Shown: positions 1-10,056, counted from the first letter of the stretch. The stretch is 64,000 nt of DNA from Streptomyces sp. NBC_01591 (GCF_035918155.1 NZ_CP109328.1:186001-250000), one strand, 5' to 3'. The notes: generated from the sequence alone by a model not told the origin. Translations and numbers: made by a program.

Positions 1-1
1 G

Positions 2-1063
2 ACCGGATCCCGCGGCAAGACCAGCACCAAGGACCTGCTGGCGGCCGTGTTGTCGAGCGCCGCGCCGACGATCGCCACGATCGGCTCGCTCAACAACGAC
101 CTCGGCGTGCCGCTCACCATGCTGCGTTCCAACGCGGCCACCCGGTTCCTCGTCCTTGAGATGGGAGTCCGCCGCATCGGCGACATCTCCAAACTCACCG
201 GCCTGGTCGCGCCCGACGTCGGTGTCGTCCTCAACGTCGGCCAGGCCCACCTCAGCCATCTCGGGTCGCGCGAGGCAACCGCCCAGGCCAAGGGTGAGCT
301 GGTGCAGGGTCTGGCGCCCGGCGGCACCGCGGTCCTGAGCGCCGACGATCCCCGGGTGGTCGCGATGCGCTCGCTCACCGACTGCCCGGTGCTGACGTTC
401 GGCCAGGCGGAACACGCCGACGTTCGCGTACTCGACGTAGTCCTTGACCGGCTCGCCCGGCCGTCCTTCACACTGCGGACCGCCGCCACCTCGGCTCGCG
501 TCGGGCTGCCGCTCGTGGGCACTCACCAGACGCTCAACGCGTCGGCTGCCGCGGCGGCAGGGCTGGCGGCCGGCGTTCCCCTCGATGGGGCCGCGGCAGC
601 GCTGCCCACGGTCTCGCTGTCGAAGTGGCGCTTGGAACTACGTGACCTCGTCGGCGGCGCAACGCTGCTCAACGACTCCTTCAACGCCGACCCCGACTCG
701 ACCCGCGCCGCCCTGGACGCGCTGGCGGCAATCGAGGGCGGGCGCCGCATCGCCGTCCTCGGCGAAATGCTCGAACTCGGCGACGACAACGAGGCCGAGC
801 ACCGCGCCATCGGGGAGTACGCCGCCTCCCGGGCCGACGTGGTGGTCGCGGTCGGCACCCGGCCGCTCGCCGACGGTGCCGGAGAGCGGGCGGTGGCGCT
901 GGCCGACAACGCCGCGGCCGTCGAGTGGCTGCGCGGTCGGCTCACTGCCGGCGATGTGGTGCTCGTCAAGGCCTCCCGCGGGGCGCGCCTCGACAAGGTC
1001 GCCGCCGCGCTCGCGTCCGGACCCCACGATGTGCTGGTAGGTCGACCGATGGACGACAGGTAG
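2..1063 (+). CDS. murF: MurF-type UDP-MurNAc-tripeptide:D-Ala-D-X ligase (5' end outside window)
   Basis: Cytoplasmic Mur ligase that would add the terminal dipeptide (D-Ala-D-Ala or a D-Ala-D-Lac-like depsipeptide) to UDP-MurNAc-tripeptide. The frame is open from base 2 and begins inside the ATP-binding loop ([10 protein letters not shown]), so roughly the first 100 residues lie to the left. The central domain shows [10 protein letters not shown] and [13 protein letters not shown]. The C-terminal domain shows [16 protein letters not shown] and LGEMLELG, all typical of MurF. The tail ends normally at TAG. A second, cluster-linked murF beside vanR/vanS is known from some glycopeptide producers (the teicoplanin cluster, for example), so this is probably the van-associated copy. 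That assignment is inference, because vanHAX is not visible. Confidence 0.85.
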   Translation, partial: TGSRGKTSTKDLLAAVLSSAAPTIATIGSLNNDLGVPLTMLRSNAATRFLVLEMGVRRIGDISKLTGLVAPDVGVVLNVGQAHLSHLGSREATAQAKGELVQGLAPGGTAVLSADDPRVVAMRSLTDCPVLTFGQAEHADVRVLDVVLDRLARPSFTLRTAATSARVGLPLVGTHQTLNASAAAAAGLAAGVPLDGAAAALPTVSLSKWRLELRDLVGGATLLNDSFNADPDSTRAALDALAAIEGGRRIAVLGEMLELGDDNEAEHRAIGEYAASRADVVVAVGTRPLADGAGERAVALADNAAAVEWLRGRLTAGDVVLVKASRGARLDKVAAALASGPHDVLVGRPMDDR

Positions 1064-1070
1064 GAGCGGC

Positions 1071-1623
1071 TGTGGCTTTTCGGGTACGTGCCATCACGGT
1101 GAGCGATCACGCCTCGTCCAACGCGACCCAACCTGCGGTGGCGGCTGCCCGGGTTCAAGACATCGCTGGCGTACCTGCCCGAAGGGCCGGTGATCGACTG
1201 GGCCTCGGATGATCTGGCCGGCTGGCTCGACCCATTGGTGGACCACCTGAAGCACTCTGGCACCTTCGCCCTACGCATCGGGTCGACGGCGGTGGCCCGC
1301 ATCTGGAGTGCTGCGAGCTGCGGGCCCGGGTCGGAGAACACGCCTGGTACAGCTACGGCGCCTCCGCCACGGCCGAACGGGAGGTATGTGGGTCGAACGC
1401 CGTGCAGCGGAAGATGATCACTGATGCTCTGGCTGCCGGATGTACGGTCCACGACCTGCGCGGCATCACCGGCGCCGTGGACGACAACTTCCTGCACCTG
1501 GGCCTGATCCAGTTCAAGGTCGGCACCGGCGGCGAAGCCTTGGAGTATCTCGGCGAATGGGATCTGCCGCTGAATCGCCTGCTTTGTAAGGCATTCGACG
1601 TCTCCATATCCCATCGAGGCTGA
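1071..1623 (+). pseudogene. vanK: decayed FemX/VanK-type peptidoglycan bridge transferase
   Basis: Pieces of one Fem-family protein lie in order but in different frames. They are a GTG start with VAFRVRAITVSDH, then AYLPEGPVIDWASDDLAG and WLDPLVDHLKHSGTFALRIG, then HAWYSYGASATAEREV, then a clean C-terminus with DLRGITGAVDD, GLIQFKVGTGGEALEYLGEW and PLNRLLCKAFD. The central part of the roughly 370-residue family is missing and at least two frame changes are present, so no full product can be made. In Streptomyces, VanK adds the bridge glycine to D-Ala-D-Lac-terminated precursors and is needed for VanRS/HAX resistance. Loss here suggests a compromised or rewired resistance locus. Confidence 0.75.
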
Positions 1624-1741
1624 GGCGGCCTGTCGGTGGCGGAACTCGGCGGGCGAGACGCGAAGTGGGCGTGGAAGCAGCGACCGGCGTAGTTCGGGCG
1701 TGAGCAGGCAGCGGGTTTCCCCGGTGAGATTCGGACGTTCT

Positions 1742-2855
1742 TCAGGCCTGATCGCCATCTGTTTGTGTGTGCGCTGACGCGGCGGGCAGTTGCACCGTGA
1801 CGCGGAGCCCGCCGGCGGGGCGGGGGGTGAGGGTGAGGGTTCCGTCGTGTGCCTGGGTGATGGTCTTGACGATGGCCAGGCCGAGGCCGACACCTGCGTG
1901 GCTGCTGTGTATGCGTTCGGTGCCGCGCTGGAATGGCTCGGTGAGTGTCGAGACCAGCTGTGAGGTGAGCTTCTCGCCAGTGTTCTCGACAGTGAGCACA
2001 ACAGTGTCGGGGCGGACGCTGGTATGCACCCATACGGTGCCCTGTTCAGGCAGGTTGTGGCCGATCGCGTTGTGCAGAAGGTTCATGACCATCTGCAGCA
2101 GGAGCGCCTGTGAGCCGATGGTGGTGCTCATGTCGCCGGAGGTTTCGATGGTGACGCCATGCTTTTCTGCCAAGGGGAGGAGCGTTTCAGTGGCTTCTTC
2201 CGCCAGGAGGGACAGGTCGACGTCTTCCCTGGTGAATGACCGCTGGTTGGCGCGGTTGAGCAGGAGCAGTGCTTCAGTGAGGTCGATGGCTCGGGTGTTG
2301 ACCACGCGGAGGCGCTCGACAAGCTCACAGGTGTCGCGGTTCGGATCGTTGCGGGTCGCGTCGAGAAGCGTCTGCGTGACCGCCAGCGGGGTGCGCAGTT
2401 CGTGAGAGGCATTGGCCGCGAATCGCTGCTGTTCGGCGACGTGGGCTTCGAGCTGCGCGAGCATGGTGTCGAAGGAGTCGGCGAGTTCGCGGAACTCATC
2501 TCGGCGGCCCGGTAGGCGGATCCGGTGGGAGAGCGGTCCGTTCGCCACCCTGTGTGTGGCGTCGGTGATGCGTATCAGCGGGGCGAGCATCCGGCCGGCC
2601 AGAATCCACCCGCCCACGAGACCGAACACCAGCAGGAACCCCAGCGCCAGGATTCCCGCCGGGACGAAGACGACTGGGCCGAAATTGCTTGGCTTGAAGA
2701 CGCGTAGGAAGTCGGACCAATCGGGGACGGCCAGGCTGTTCGACCTTCCCCGCAGAAGGAACACCCACACGGCGGCGAGCAGCAATGCGCCCGCGATCAC
2801 GAGGAACCCGGCATAGCTGAGGGTGAACTTGAGGCGGACGCTCAACCCTTGACGC

Positions 2856-2881
<26 letters not shown>
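1742..2881 (-). CDS. vanS: VanS-type sensor histidine kinase
   Basis: Membrane sensor kinase partner of the adjacent VanR. There are two membrane helices (about residues 18-44 and 71-95) with a very short extracellular loop, as in actinomycete VanS. They are followed by a HAMP region (RMLAPLIRITDATHRVANG), a H box ASHELRTPLAV and ATPase-domain boxes (NLLHNAIGHN, GVGLGLAIVK). Length is normal for the family. The 2881 start overlaps vanR by 26 bases. A GTG at 2863 (reading VDRRQGLSVRLKF) matches the usual VanS N-terminus better and overlaps the vanR stop in GTGGATAG, so it is the preferred start. Co-transcribed with vanR. The likely inducer is a glycopeptide, by family. Confidence 0.9.
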
Positions 2882-3551
<670 letters not shown>

Positions 3552-3637
3552 AGTCCGATGTTACGAGCCGGTACGTATCGTCGGTATATCGAAAACTGGA
3601 TACGGGCTGGCAACATCACGCCCCCTTGACTGGGGGC
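3552..3637. promoter_or_regulatory. divergent vanR / vanY promoter region with start-site hairpin
   Basis: An 86-base gap between two divergent starts. Bases 3620-3637 form a perfect 6-bp hairpin (GCCCCC, six-base loop, GGGGGC) that ends one base before the vanY ATG. It contains the only purine-rich stretch that could act as ribosome binding site. Folding of a long transcript would therefore hide the start, whereas a transcript beginning inside the hairpin would be nearly leaderless. No VanR operator can be assigned by eye. Confidence 0.5.
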
Positions 3638-4189
3638 ATGAACGAGCCACACGTTATCCCGCTTCGGCCCCGTGACCGGCTGTTCACCGTACTTGCGGTG
3701 GTGCTCGCCGTGCTCCTGCTCCCCGTTGCGTTCGTCCGCGATCCCGGCCGCGCCCGTGAACTGGCCTGCCACTGGGCGTTGGGGATCCGATTTCCTGCCG
3801 AGGATCTCACCGGGCTCACCGACGGTGCCAGGGCGGCGTTCACCGCTGCACGCGCTGAGGCGCTCTGGCGTCATGGGCAGCTCGTCGGCCTCACCTCGGG
3901 ATACCGCGATCCCCTCGTCCAGCAGCGGTTGTTCGACGAGGAGGTGCGCCGCGTCGGCTCACCGGCCGCGGCCCGGATGCTCGTACTGCCACCGGCGGAA
4001 TCCAGGCACGTCAAGGGCACCGCGCTGGATGTGCGCCCGTTCGAAGGCGCGCGCTGGCTCGAGGAACACGGTGCCCGCTACGACCTCTACCGCATCTACG
4101 ACAACGAGTGGTGGCACTTCGAGTACCGCCCGGACGCCGACGTGCCACCAACGACCCAGGAGATCCGCGATGCCCTGCAAGCTCGTTGA
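3638..4189 (+). CDS. vanY: VanY-like membrane-anchored D-alanyl-D-alanine carboxypeptidase
   Basis: Zinc D,D-carboxypeptidase expected to cut the terminal D-Ala from pentapeptide precursors outside the membrane, removing the vancomycin target. 183 residues: one N-terminal helix (about 13-33), then the VanY/peptidase M15 signature. This is SRHVKGTALDV with zinc ligands His124 and Asp131, and NEWWHFEY with Glu157 and His160. The ATG at 3638 is preferred to an in-frame TTG 12 bases upstream. It is divergent from vanR and so plausibly VanR-controlled. Glycopeptide-producing actinomycetes such as Nonomuraea carry a VanY of this kind (vanYn). Whether it acts with or without vanHAX here cannot be seen. 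Confidence 0.85.
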   Translation: MNEPHVIPLRPRDRLFTVLAVVLAVLLLPVAFVRDPGRARELACHWALGIRFPAEDLTGLTDGARAAFTAARAEALWRHGQLVGLTSGYRDPLVQQRLFDEEVRRVGSPAAARMLVLPPAESRHVKGTALDVRPFEGARWLEEHGARYDLYRIYDNEWWHFEYRPDADVPPTTQEIRDALQAR

Positions 4190-4859
4190 CGAGGGGCAGC
4201 ATGCCGGGCGCCTGGAGGGGCGTCTCCAGGCCGCGAGGCAACGTGCCTTCGTCGGACGAAAGGAAGAGCTCGCTGCCTTCGAGGAGGCGCTGTGCACCGG
4301 CGGCCGAGTGCTGTTCATTCATGGCCCCGGCGGTGTCGGCAAGTCGGCGCTGCTGGGACGCTTCGCCCAGCGGGCCGCAGCAGCGGATCGCACCGTACTG
4401 ATGCTGGACGGGCGGAGTCTCGAGGAGTCCCCCGCAGCCTTCGTGGCCGAGGCCAGGGCGGTGCAGCGCCTGCGCGCAGGCCACCGCACACAGCGCCATC
4501 GTCCCCGAACCCACGACGCGCGCGACGGCACCCCACCCCGACGCTCTCCCAGAACGCCGCAAGCAACGGGAGCGCGGGCCAGGGGCGGCAGTTCGGATCC
4601 AGGAAATGCTCAGCTACCTCGCAGCCGCCCTCCCCTCCGAGGTCGGTGCCGCTGCGCGGCTGCTGGCTCTGCAGTGCGCGCTGCGGGCAACTGTCTCCGG
4701 CCGGCTCTGGATGCTGGCAGGGCTACTGCGAGGCCTGCGCATGAATCGTCATTCGTCTCTCTGGCAAGAGCTGGAGCAATCCGGCTGGCTCACGCGTCTG
4801 GCTACGAACCCGCCTTGGGCAAAGCAGCGCGGGTTCGCGGTGCAACTTCTCGACGCTGC
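4170..4859 (+). pseudogene. AAA/STAND ATPase, 5' part (frameshifted, cut by IS3)
   Basis: The ATG at 4170 overlaps the end of vanY. The first frame encodes QRAFVGRKEELAAFEEAL followed by a P-loop FIHGPGGVGKSALLGRFA, typical of ATPase domains of large regulatory or STAND proteins. The frame is lost near 4470. A second frame resumes around 4606 (LSYLAAALPSEVGAAARLL) and runs to LLDAA at 4859, where the IS3 element is inserted. Joining 4859 to the sequence after the element restores LLDAAVLTQAPG. The protein's role is unknown, and the nucleotide-binding fold is the only functional clue. Confidence 0.65.
4845..4859 (+). repeat. 15-bp direct repeat, left flank of IS3 copy A
   Basis: ACTTCTCGACGCTGC abuts the TGAGGTTCCCC end of the element and is repeated exactly at 6186-6200 after the GGGGAACCTCA end. 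It is much longer than the 3-5 bp duplications usual for IS3-family insertions. Confidence 0.9.
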
Positions 4860-4890
4860 TGAGGTTCCCCCGCAGCGCGGGAGTGGCTGA

Positions 4891-5811
4891 CTAGCTGGTC
4901 AGAGCGGGTTGACGTGGTTTCAGGTTCACTTGTTCGGTCGCTGCCGGGGCGGCGTAGTACTTCTCCTCGAACTCGATCGGGCTGAGGTAGCCCAGTCGTT
5001 TCTGGATGCGGCGGGGGTTGTAGAAGCCGTCGATGTACTCGAAGAGCGCGAGGTTCGCTTCGGCTCTGGTGGCGAAGACGCGGCCGCGGATGCACTCGGT
5101 CTTGATGACCATCCACAGGTTCTCCGCCAGGGCATTGTCGAACGAGTCGCCGACCGAGCCCATGGACGCCTGGATACCGGCCCTGACCAGGCGTGTTGTG
5201 AGCTTCACGGACGTGTATTGACAGCCGTGGTCGGCGTGGTGAATGAGCTCACCGGGGGCGACCTCGCGGCTGGCCAGGGCATACTCCAGCGAGGTGAGGA
5301 CCAGGTCGGCGTCCGCGCGGGCGGAGGTCTCCCAGGCGACCACCCGGCGGGAGAACGCGTCGCGGATCGCGGACAGCCACAACGGCCCCTCCCCGGTGGA
5401 GATCATGGTCAAGTCGGTAACCCACAGCCGGTTCGGCCCATTCGCGGTGAGGTCGCGTTGCACCAGGTCAGGGGCCAGATCGGCGTCCGGGTCACGGCGA
5501 GTGAAACCCGTGCCCCGGCGGGGGCTGATCCCGGCCAGGCCGGCCTCCCGCATGAGCCGCTCGACGCGCTTCCTGCCGACGTGGACGCCCTCACGCTTGA
5601 GGACGGCGTGCACGCGAGGTGAGCCATAGATCCCGCCGGACTCGTCGTGGACCTGCTGGATCCTGCCCGTCAGCTCGGCGTCCCGGCGGCGCCGTTCGCA
5701 CGGTTCCTTCTCGGCCTGGCGCCACCGGTAGTAGGTGGAGGAAGGGATGTTCAGTTCCCGGAGTACGGGCTCGACCCCCAGATGCGGGTGCTCGTCAACG
5801 AGCGCCGTCAC
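4891..5811 (-). CDS. IS3-family transposase OrfB (catalytic)
   Basis: DDE transposase half with an HTH-like N-terminus (HPHLGVEPVLRELNIPSSTY), HTH_21 and the rve integrase core. Catalytic residues are visible in LWVTDLTMIST (first Asp), HHADHGCQYTS (second Asp) and DNALAENLWM (Glu). It ends LKPRQPALTS close to the element end. The reading frame is -1 relative to orfA and begins four bases inside it, so the active product is probably an OrfAB fusion made by -1 frameshifting on the T6 run. No lesion is visible, so this copy may be active. Confidence 0.92.
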   Translation of the reverse strand: MTALVDEHPHLGVEPVLRELNIPSSTYYRWRQAEKEPCERRRRDAELTGRIQQVHDESGGIYGSPRVHAVLKREGVHVGRKRVERLMREAGLAGISPRRGTGFTRRDPDADLAPDLVQRDLTANGPNRLWVTDLTMISTGEGPLWLSAIRDAFSRRVVAWETSARADADLVLTSLEYALASREVAPGELIHHADHGCQYTSVKLTTRLVRAGIQASMGSVGDSFDNALAENLWMVIKTECIRGRVFATRAEANLALFEYIDGFYNPRRIQKRLGYLSPIEFEEKYYAAPAATEQVNLKPRQPALTS

Positions 5812-6116
5812 CTGGGCCGGGTCGGGTCGAGCTGGGCCGCGAAAAAAGCCGAGGCCGTCCGCAGGACCTCATTCGCACGCTTGAGCTGGGCATTCTCCTT
5901 GCGCAGGGCGGCAAGCTCCTCACGCTCGGCGGTGGTGAGCAGGTCGTCGCGTTCGCCGGCGTCGGCCTCGGCCTGGCGGATCCAGTTGCGCAGGGCCTCG
6001 TGGTGCACGCCGAGTTCCTCGGCCATGCGGCGGATCACGGGCTTCGGCTCGGCGGTCCGGTACATCCGGACCGCACGCTCACGCAACTCCAGCGGGTACT
6101 TTCTCGGCGCAGGCAT
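5808..6116 (-). CDS. IS3-family transposase OrfA (HTH)
   Basis: 102 residues. It carries an HTH_Tnp_1 domain (RKYPLELRERAVRM, MAEELGVHHEALRNWIRQAE) followed by a leucine-zipper-like segment (LAALRKENAQLKRANEVLR) typical of OrfA. The start MPAPRKYPLEL at 6116 follows a purine-rich stretch. A longer in-frame extension to 6170 would run almost to the IS end and is less likely. It binds the element ends and supplies the N-terminus of the frameshift fusion with OrfB. Confidence 0.88.
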   Translation of the reverse strand: MPAPRKYPLELRERAVRMYRTAEPKPVIRRMAEELGVHHEALRNWIRQAEADAGERDDLLTTAEREELAALRKENAQLKRANEVLRTASAFFAAQLDPTRPR

Positions 6117-6185
6117 CGTCTGGGCTCCTCTCATGAGACCCATCTGACCTTCTGTCACCCATCCCCGCATCTCGGGGGAACCTCA

Positions 6186-6564
6186 ACTTCTCGACGCTGC
6201 TGTCCTGACACAGGCCCCTGGGCGCCGGGACCGTGCCCATGCCGCCGACGCAGCGCTGCGCCTGACATCCTGCCCGGCGCTTCGCAGCCTGTCGGCCTCA
6301 GAACAGCTCGCCGGACTCGCGCTGGCCACCTACCTCTCCCCCGGCCACGTGCACGGCATCATCGAGGCAGACCGACTCGGGCGCGTGTGCGCAGCAGACA
6401 CACCTGGCGCCCTGACTGCCACCCTCGACCGGCTGGTTGCCGCCCGGGTAGCGGACGGGTGGTCGTACGACCCGGGATCCGACGACATCACGTGGGTTCT
6501 AGGGCCCGCGTTGGCCAGGCGGTACCAGAGCGTGACCGCCGGGAATGACTCTGCGGTCACGTGA
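6186..6564 (+). pseudogene. AAA/STAND ATPase, 3' part after the IS3 insertion
   Basis: Begins with the second copy of the 15-bp repeat and continues the reading frame lost at 4859: LLDAAVLTQAPG, then an alpha-helical tail (LSASEQLAGLALATYLSPG, LGRVCAADTPGALTATLDRL, WSYDPGSDDITWVLGPALAR) to a TGA at 6564. It has no motif of its own. It is the C-terminal piece of the interrupted ATPase, and its helical content would suit the C-terminal arm of a STAND-type protein. Confidence 0.6.
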
Positions 6565-6722
6565 CGAACTCTCGCAGCATGCGCGTGCAACTCGCCCCCG
6601 CCACCAGGTGACCAACCCGCCCCGCCAGCGCTGCCCTCACCCACCAGACCAGCATTCAGGAATCGGGCGTGCGAGCCCCGGGTCCGACCCGTCGAGCCTC
6701 GCGACAGCGATCGTGCAGCAGC

Positions 6723-6869
6723 TCAGAGAGCCATGAGGCGGTGATAGTCCTGGACCTGCTGGGCCAGGTCGTCTTCAGGAATACCGGTCCAAGCGCTCAT
6801 CTGGGCATAGGGCAGGCCGCTTCCGCGTCCGACCAGCGCGGATCCAGCGGCACGGACCGGGCCGGCCAT
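6723..6869 (-). CDS. small hypothetical protein or gene remnant (48 aa)
   Basis: A short frame starting at ATG 6869, where the IS3 remnant begins. It encodes VGRGSGLPYAQMSAWTGIPE and DDLAQQVQDYHRLMAL. The amino-acid composition looks like real coding sequence, and the start coincides with the edge of inserted DNA, so this may be the C-terminal stub of a longer gene. I do not recognise the family. Confidence 0.35.
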   Translation of the reverse strand: MAGPVRAAGSALVGRGSGLPYAQMSAWTGIPEDDLAQQVQDYHRLMAL

Positions 6870-7018
6870 GAGGTTTCCCCGGTGTGCGGGAGGTGCCGAT
6901 CAGCTGGTCAGGGCGGGTTGACGGGGTTTCAGGTTCAGTTGTTCGACCGTCACCTGGCCGACGCAATACTTCTCCTCAAACTCGACGGGACTGAGCCAGC
7001 CAAGCCGCTGCGGCGGCC
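6869..7018 (-). mobile_element. IS3-family remnant (orfB 3' end plus terminal repeat)
   Basis: Starts TGAGGTTTCCCCG, a variant of the ends of the complete IS3 copies. On the minus strand it encodes the tail of OrfB (SPVEFEEKYC, VEQLNLKPRQPALTS). Similarity stops near 7018. It is a diverged relative and not a recent deletion of copy A. Confidence 0.75.
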
Positions 7019-7067
7019 GTTGCTGGTCAAGTACGACGCACGACTGTTCGTAAGCGGGTGTGGCCGG

Positions 7068-7400
7068 TCAAGCGCCTGTGTGGCTGGGGCGAGGGATCCA
7101 GCGCATGTCGAGGGCCTCGAGGGCGGCGATCTGCTCAGCTCTGAGCTGGGTTACGTTCCGGCGTCGTTCCGCGATCCAGCGCCCCAGATGGAGGCTCTGG
7201 CCGTCCTCCTCATGCAGGTAACCGTAGGGGACGTCGAAGTGTTCGTGGCGGCGCCAGAACATGTAGGCAGCATGCAGGCCCTTGCTGAAGGCACGTTGCG
7301 ACGCCCCGCGGGGACGGCGCAGCAGATAGGCGAGGGGGTGGCGTTGGCGGGAGTGGTTAGTGGCTTCTTCCTCGGTCGGCGGCAGGTCAGGGACCAAGCT
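7068..7400 (-). pseudogene. helicase-associated-domain fragment
   Basis: The minus-strand frame encodes one helicase-associated repeat: AFSKGLHAAYMFWRRHEHFD, VPYGYLHEEDGQSLHLGRW and AEQIAALEALDMRWIP, ending at 7068. Such repeats follow the motor domains of large actinobacterial DEAD/DEAH helicases. No motor is present here. The frame continues upstream to 7598 without recognisable content. It is in opposite orientation to the helicase remnant at 8186-9613. Confidence 0.5.
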
Positions 7401-7859
7401 GCGGTTGAGCACGGCCAGTGGCTCCGTGGACAGCGTCAGGACGCATACGTTGCACTCCTTGATGCCTGGGACACCGCGGTGAAGGAATTCCAAGAGGAGA
7501 TCGACCAGGGAGAGTACTTCGACGAAATAGCGGCGCATGAGGAAGCTCGGATGGGCGACAGCTTCTGGGAGGACCACGAAGAGAGTACGGCGGCCCATGT
7601 GGATCGGATCTCTGAAGGTGTGCAGCGTCCCCTGGAGCGGGTGCTGCTTCTCGTCCCGGAGCTTGTGGACAAGGCGTGCATCAACCTTGCCGAGGCGCTG
7701 GAGGCCCTGGGATCTTCGGTGCGCTCGAAATCCGGAACCTCGGGCTGGCCCAACTACGACATATATCGCGACATGTACAGGAATGCAGGGAAAGCTCGCA
7801 GTGCCTTCCTGGACGCGTCACGCGAATCCATGCGCGCGGCACCACGCCCCGGCCGCTGA
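7385..7859 (+). pseudogene. C-terminal part of a hypothetical helical protein
   Basis: An open frame with protein-like content from about 7385: GQWLRGQRQDAYVALLDAW, DTAVKEFQEEIDQGEYFDEI, RPLERVLLLVPELVDKACIN, ending RAAPRPGR at 7859. It is mostly amphipathic helix. The upstream part of the same frame overlaps the IS3 remnant and looks non-coding, so the true 5' end is missing. Streptomyces genomes carry similar uncharacterised helical proteins. No function can be assigned. Confidence 0.4.
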
Positions 7860-8185
7860 CCCATCGGACGGCCACGGAGGAGACGGACAGATCCACTCTG
7901 CCGCACACTCAATTCGACCTTTCACCGGCTCGCCGTGATCAGCGGTCCGTTCGCCACCTTCACCGGGATCGGACACCCGCCCACACCACACCACTGACCA
8001 GCACGAACACCCCACCCTCGTAGCGATCAGCAGCAAACCGACCACCACGCCCCGCAAGAACGACAGTCCTTCATCGGCATCCGCTGTCAGAACCCAGCAC
8101 CCCGCATCATCGGCCAGGAAACACCACCGAGCCACTGACAAAACGATGACGAACACCCACCGACAAAACGACACCGATCACCACG
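7860..8185. other. non-coding junction before helicase remnant
   Basis: No supported gene. It contains a repeated GACAAAACGA word (around 8136 and 8163) and marks the breakpoint where the helicase gene lost its 5' two thirds. Confidence 0.4.
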
Positions 8186-9613
8186 GTGAAGGTACTGGGC
8201 GAGGGCGTCGATACCGCGAATTGTGATTCCGTCGCATTCTGCGATGCACGGGGGTCGATGATCGATATCGTGCAAATGGTCGGACGCGCCCTGAGAATCA
8301 AGCCGGGGGAAGGGAAGATTGCTTCTCTGGTCGTTCCGGTATTCCTCGCTCCGGGTGAAAGTCCGGACGAAATGCTGACCTCGGACGCCTACGGAACCCT
8401 CTCGAAGGTCCTCTCAGCACTGCGGGCACACGACACCGACACCATCGAACACCTCGCCGACCCCCGTATCCGGAGCGGGAGTTGGCACCCGGAGGGAACC
8501 GAGGAAGGCGAGGTGGAGGCTGAGCGGGAAGTGTCGGAAGGTGAGCGGGGGCCGAGTGTGCCCGCGCGGGAGCTGCTGAAGTTCAGCACACCCCGGGATC
8601 CCGCGTTGCTGGCGCAGTTCGTGAAGCTGCGGGTGATCGAGCCCGAGAACACGTTCTGGCGGCGCGGTATCCAGGCATGCGTGCGGTATGTGAAGGAGAC
8701 CGGGGCGAAGCAGTTGCGGGTGCCGTACGACTACGTCACCCCCGGCCACTGGGTTCCGGCCGGGTTCCCGCTCGGGACCTGGCTCGCCGACCAGCGCAAA
8801 ACCCATAAGGCGGGGCGTCTGGATGCGGGGCGGGTGGAACAGCTGGCCGGGCTGGGCATGGTGTGGTCGCACCAGGACGTCGCGTTCGAGGAAGGCCTCG
8901 CAGCCGCCCGCGCCTGGGCGGCCGTGCACGGACACCTGCTGCCGCCCGCGACTGCGGTATGGGACGGATACCCGGTCGGGACCTGGGCCAAGAACCAGCG
9001 ATACGCAGCCCGGACCGCAGACACCAACGCGCAGCGAAGGCAGGCCGGCCTGGCTGTCGAGAGCAGTGCGGGCGCGTTGACCGAGGCGCGGCGCGCAGCA
9101 TTGGACGAGATCGATCCGGGCTGGTGCCCGGTATGGGACACGGGGTGGCAACGCTGCTTCCGCCTCGTCCAAAACCTGCTCCAGAACGGCGGGACCGCAC
9201 CGCTGGCGGCCGGGAAGGTGATCGTGCAAGGAGAAGACCTCGGACGCTGGATCACCGCGCAGCGGCACGGGTGGGAGGAGTTGCTGCCCGCACAGCAATG
9301 GCTCCTGGAAAACGTGCTCGGCATTGAGGCGGTTGGGGACGACGAACGCCCTGTACGGCGGACACAAGACGATATGTGGGCACTCAACCTGCGTGCGGCG
9401 CAGCAGTTCCATGCTCGTGAGGGGCATCTGCGGGTGCCCCGGAAACACATCGAGCAGGTGGGGGCGGAAGCTGGCTTGGCGGGCCGTCAGGCAGGTGCTG
9501 GAGAGCCCGTGGTGGTCAAGCTCGGTGTGTGGCTCGACAACGTACGCAAACGCGCCGACAAGCTCACCGAGCAGCGCCGGGCGGATCTCGATCAGCTCGG
9601 GATGCGCTGGTAA
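8186..9613 (+). pseudogene. C-terminal part of a DEAD/DEAH helicase with helicase-associated repeats
   Basis: The frame opens in the middle of the second RecA domain: VLGEGVDTANCDSVAFCDAR, then motif VI DIVQMVGRALRI. Motifs I-V, including Walker A and DEAH, are absent. Downstream are four helicase-associated repeats, each with a W-x-G hallmark such as GTWLADQRKTHKAGRLD, GTWAKNQRYAA, LGRWITAQRHGWEEL and LGVWLDNVRKRADKLTEQRR. Helicases of this architecture occur near ends of Streptomyces replicons. The GTG at 8186 is merely the first possible start of a truncated gene, so I treat it as a pseudogene. Confidence 0.75.
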
Positions 9614-9697
9614 AGGTGGGTGGAACAGTGGCAACACGGGGACGCTCGGCGCGTTGTGCTCCTCGCCGCCGCTGTCTTCCGGGACGAGCTCGGGGTT

Positions 9698-10056
9698 TCA
9701 GCCAACGTAGATCCAGGACCCGATCGCGAGGCCGGTGGTGACCGGGCAGGTCAGGGTGCCGGTGAGGAGCAGACGGCCCGCCCAGTGCAGGCGGCGCACT
9801 CCGGGGGCGAAGGCCAGAGCGATCACGGCGACGACGGCGCCGGTGACGATCAGCACGAACTGCAGGACGAAGCCGCCGGCTGCTGCCCCTTCCGCAGCGC
9901 CCCAGAGCACGGTCAGGGCCACGAGGAACGTCAGCCAGGCCAGCGACGCCACGTTGAGTATCCATAGCATCCAGGCCAGCACGACGACGCCGGTCCGCCT
10001 GGGGCGCGGCGCCAGCTGCGGGGCCCGTACAGGCGGGCGTAGGTGCTGGGATTCAT
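9698..10056 (-). CDS. small integral membrane protein, possible frameshift near the start
   Basis: About 100 residues with three to four membrane helices (VVVLAWMLWILNVASLAWLT, VLQFVLIVTGAVVAVIALAF, a C-terminal GTLTCPVTTGLAIGSWIYVG). The best start is ATG 10056 behind GGAAGGAAA (MNPSTYARLYG), but that frame differs by one from the membrane-spanning frame. Either a base was lost around 10010-10020, or translation starts elsewhere. Unknown function. Confidence 0.5.

Larger units (their letters stand above)
4860..6185 (-). mobile_element. IS3-family insertion sequence, copy A (1326 bp)
   Basis: The ends are TGAGGTTCCCCCG and its inverted complement CGGGGGAACCTCA, with the TG...CA termini of the family. 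Two overlapping genes, orfA and orfB, are on the minus strand with a six-T slippery run at their junction (5842-5847). It is nearly identical to the element at 49156-50480 but in opposite orientation. It interrupts the ATPase gene and is flanked by a 15-bp direct repeat. Confidence 0.92.

Noticed and set aside
523..2001. Long minus-strand open frame over murF and vanS
   Set aside because: Shadow of strongly coding sequence in other frames; Ser/Pro/Arg-rich composition and no motifs.
6669..7859. A 396-residue plus-strand open frame
   Set aside because: Its first half runs antisense through the IS3 remnant and helicase fragment; only the last third looks protein-like.
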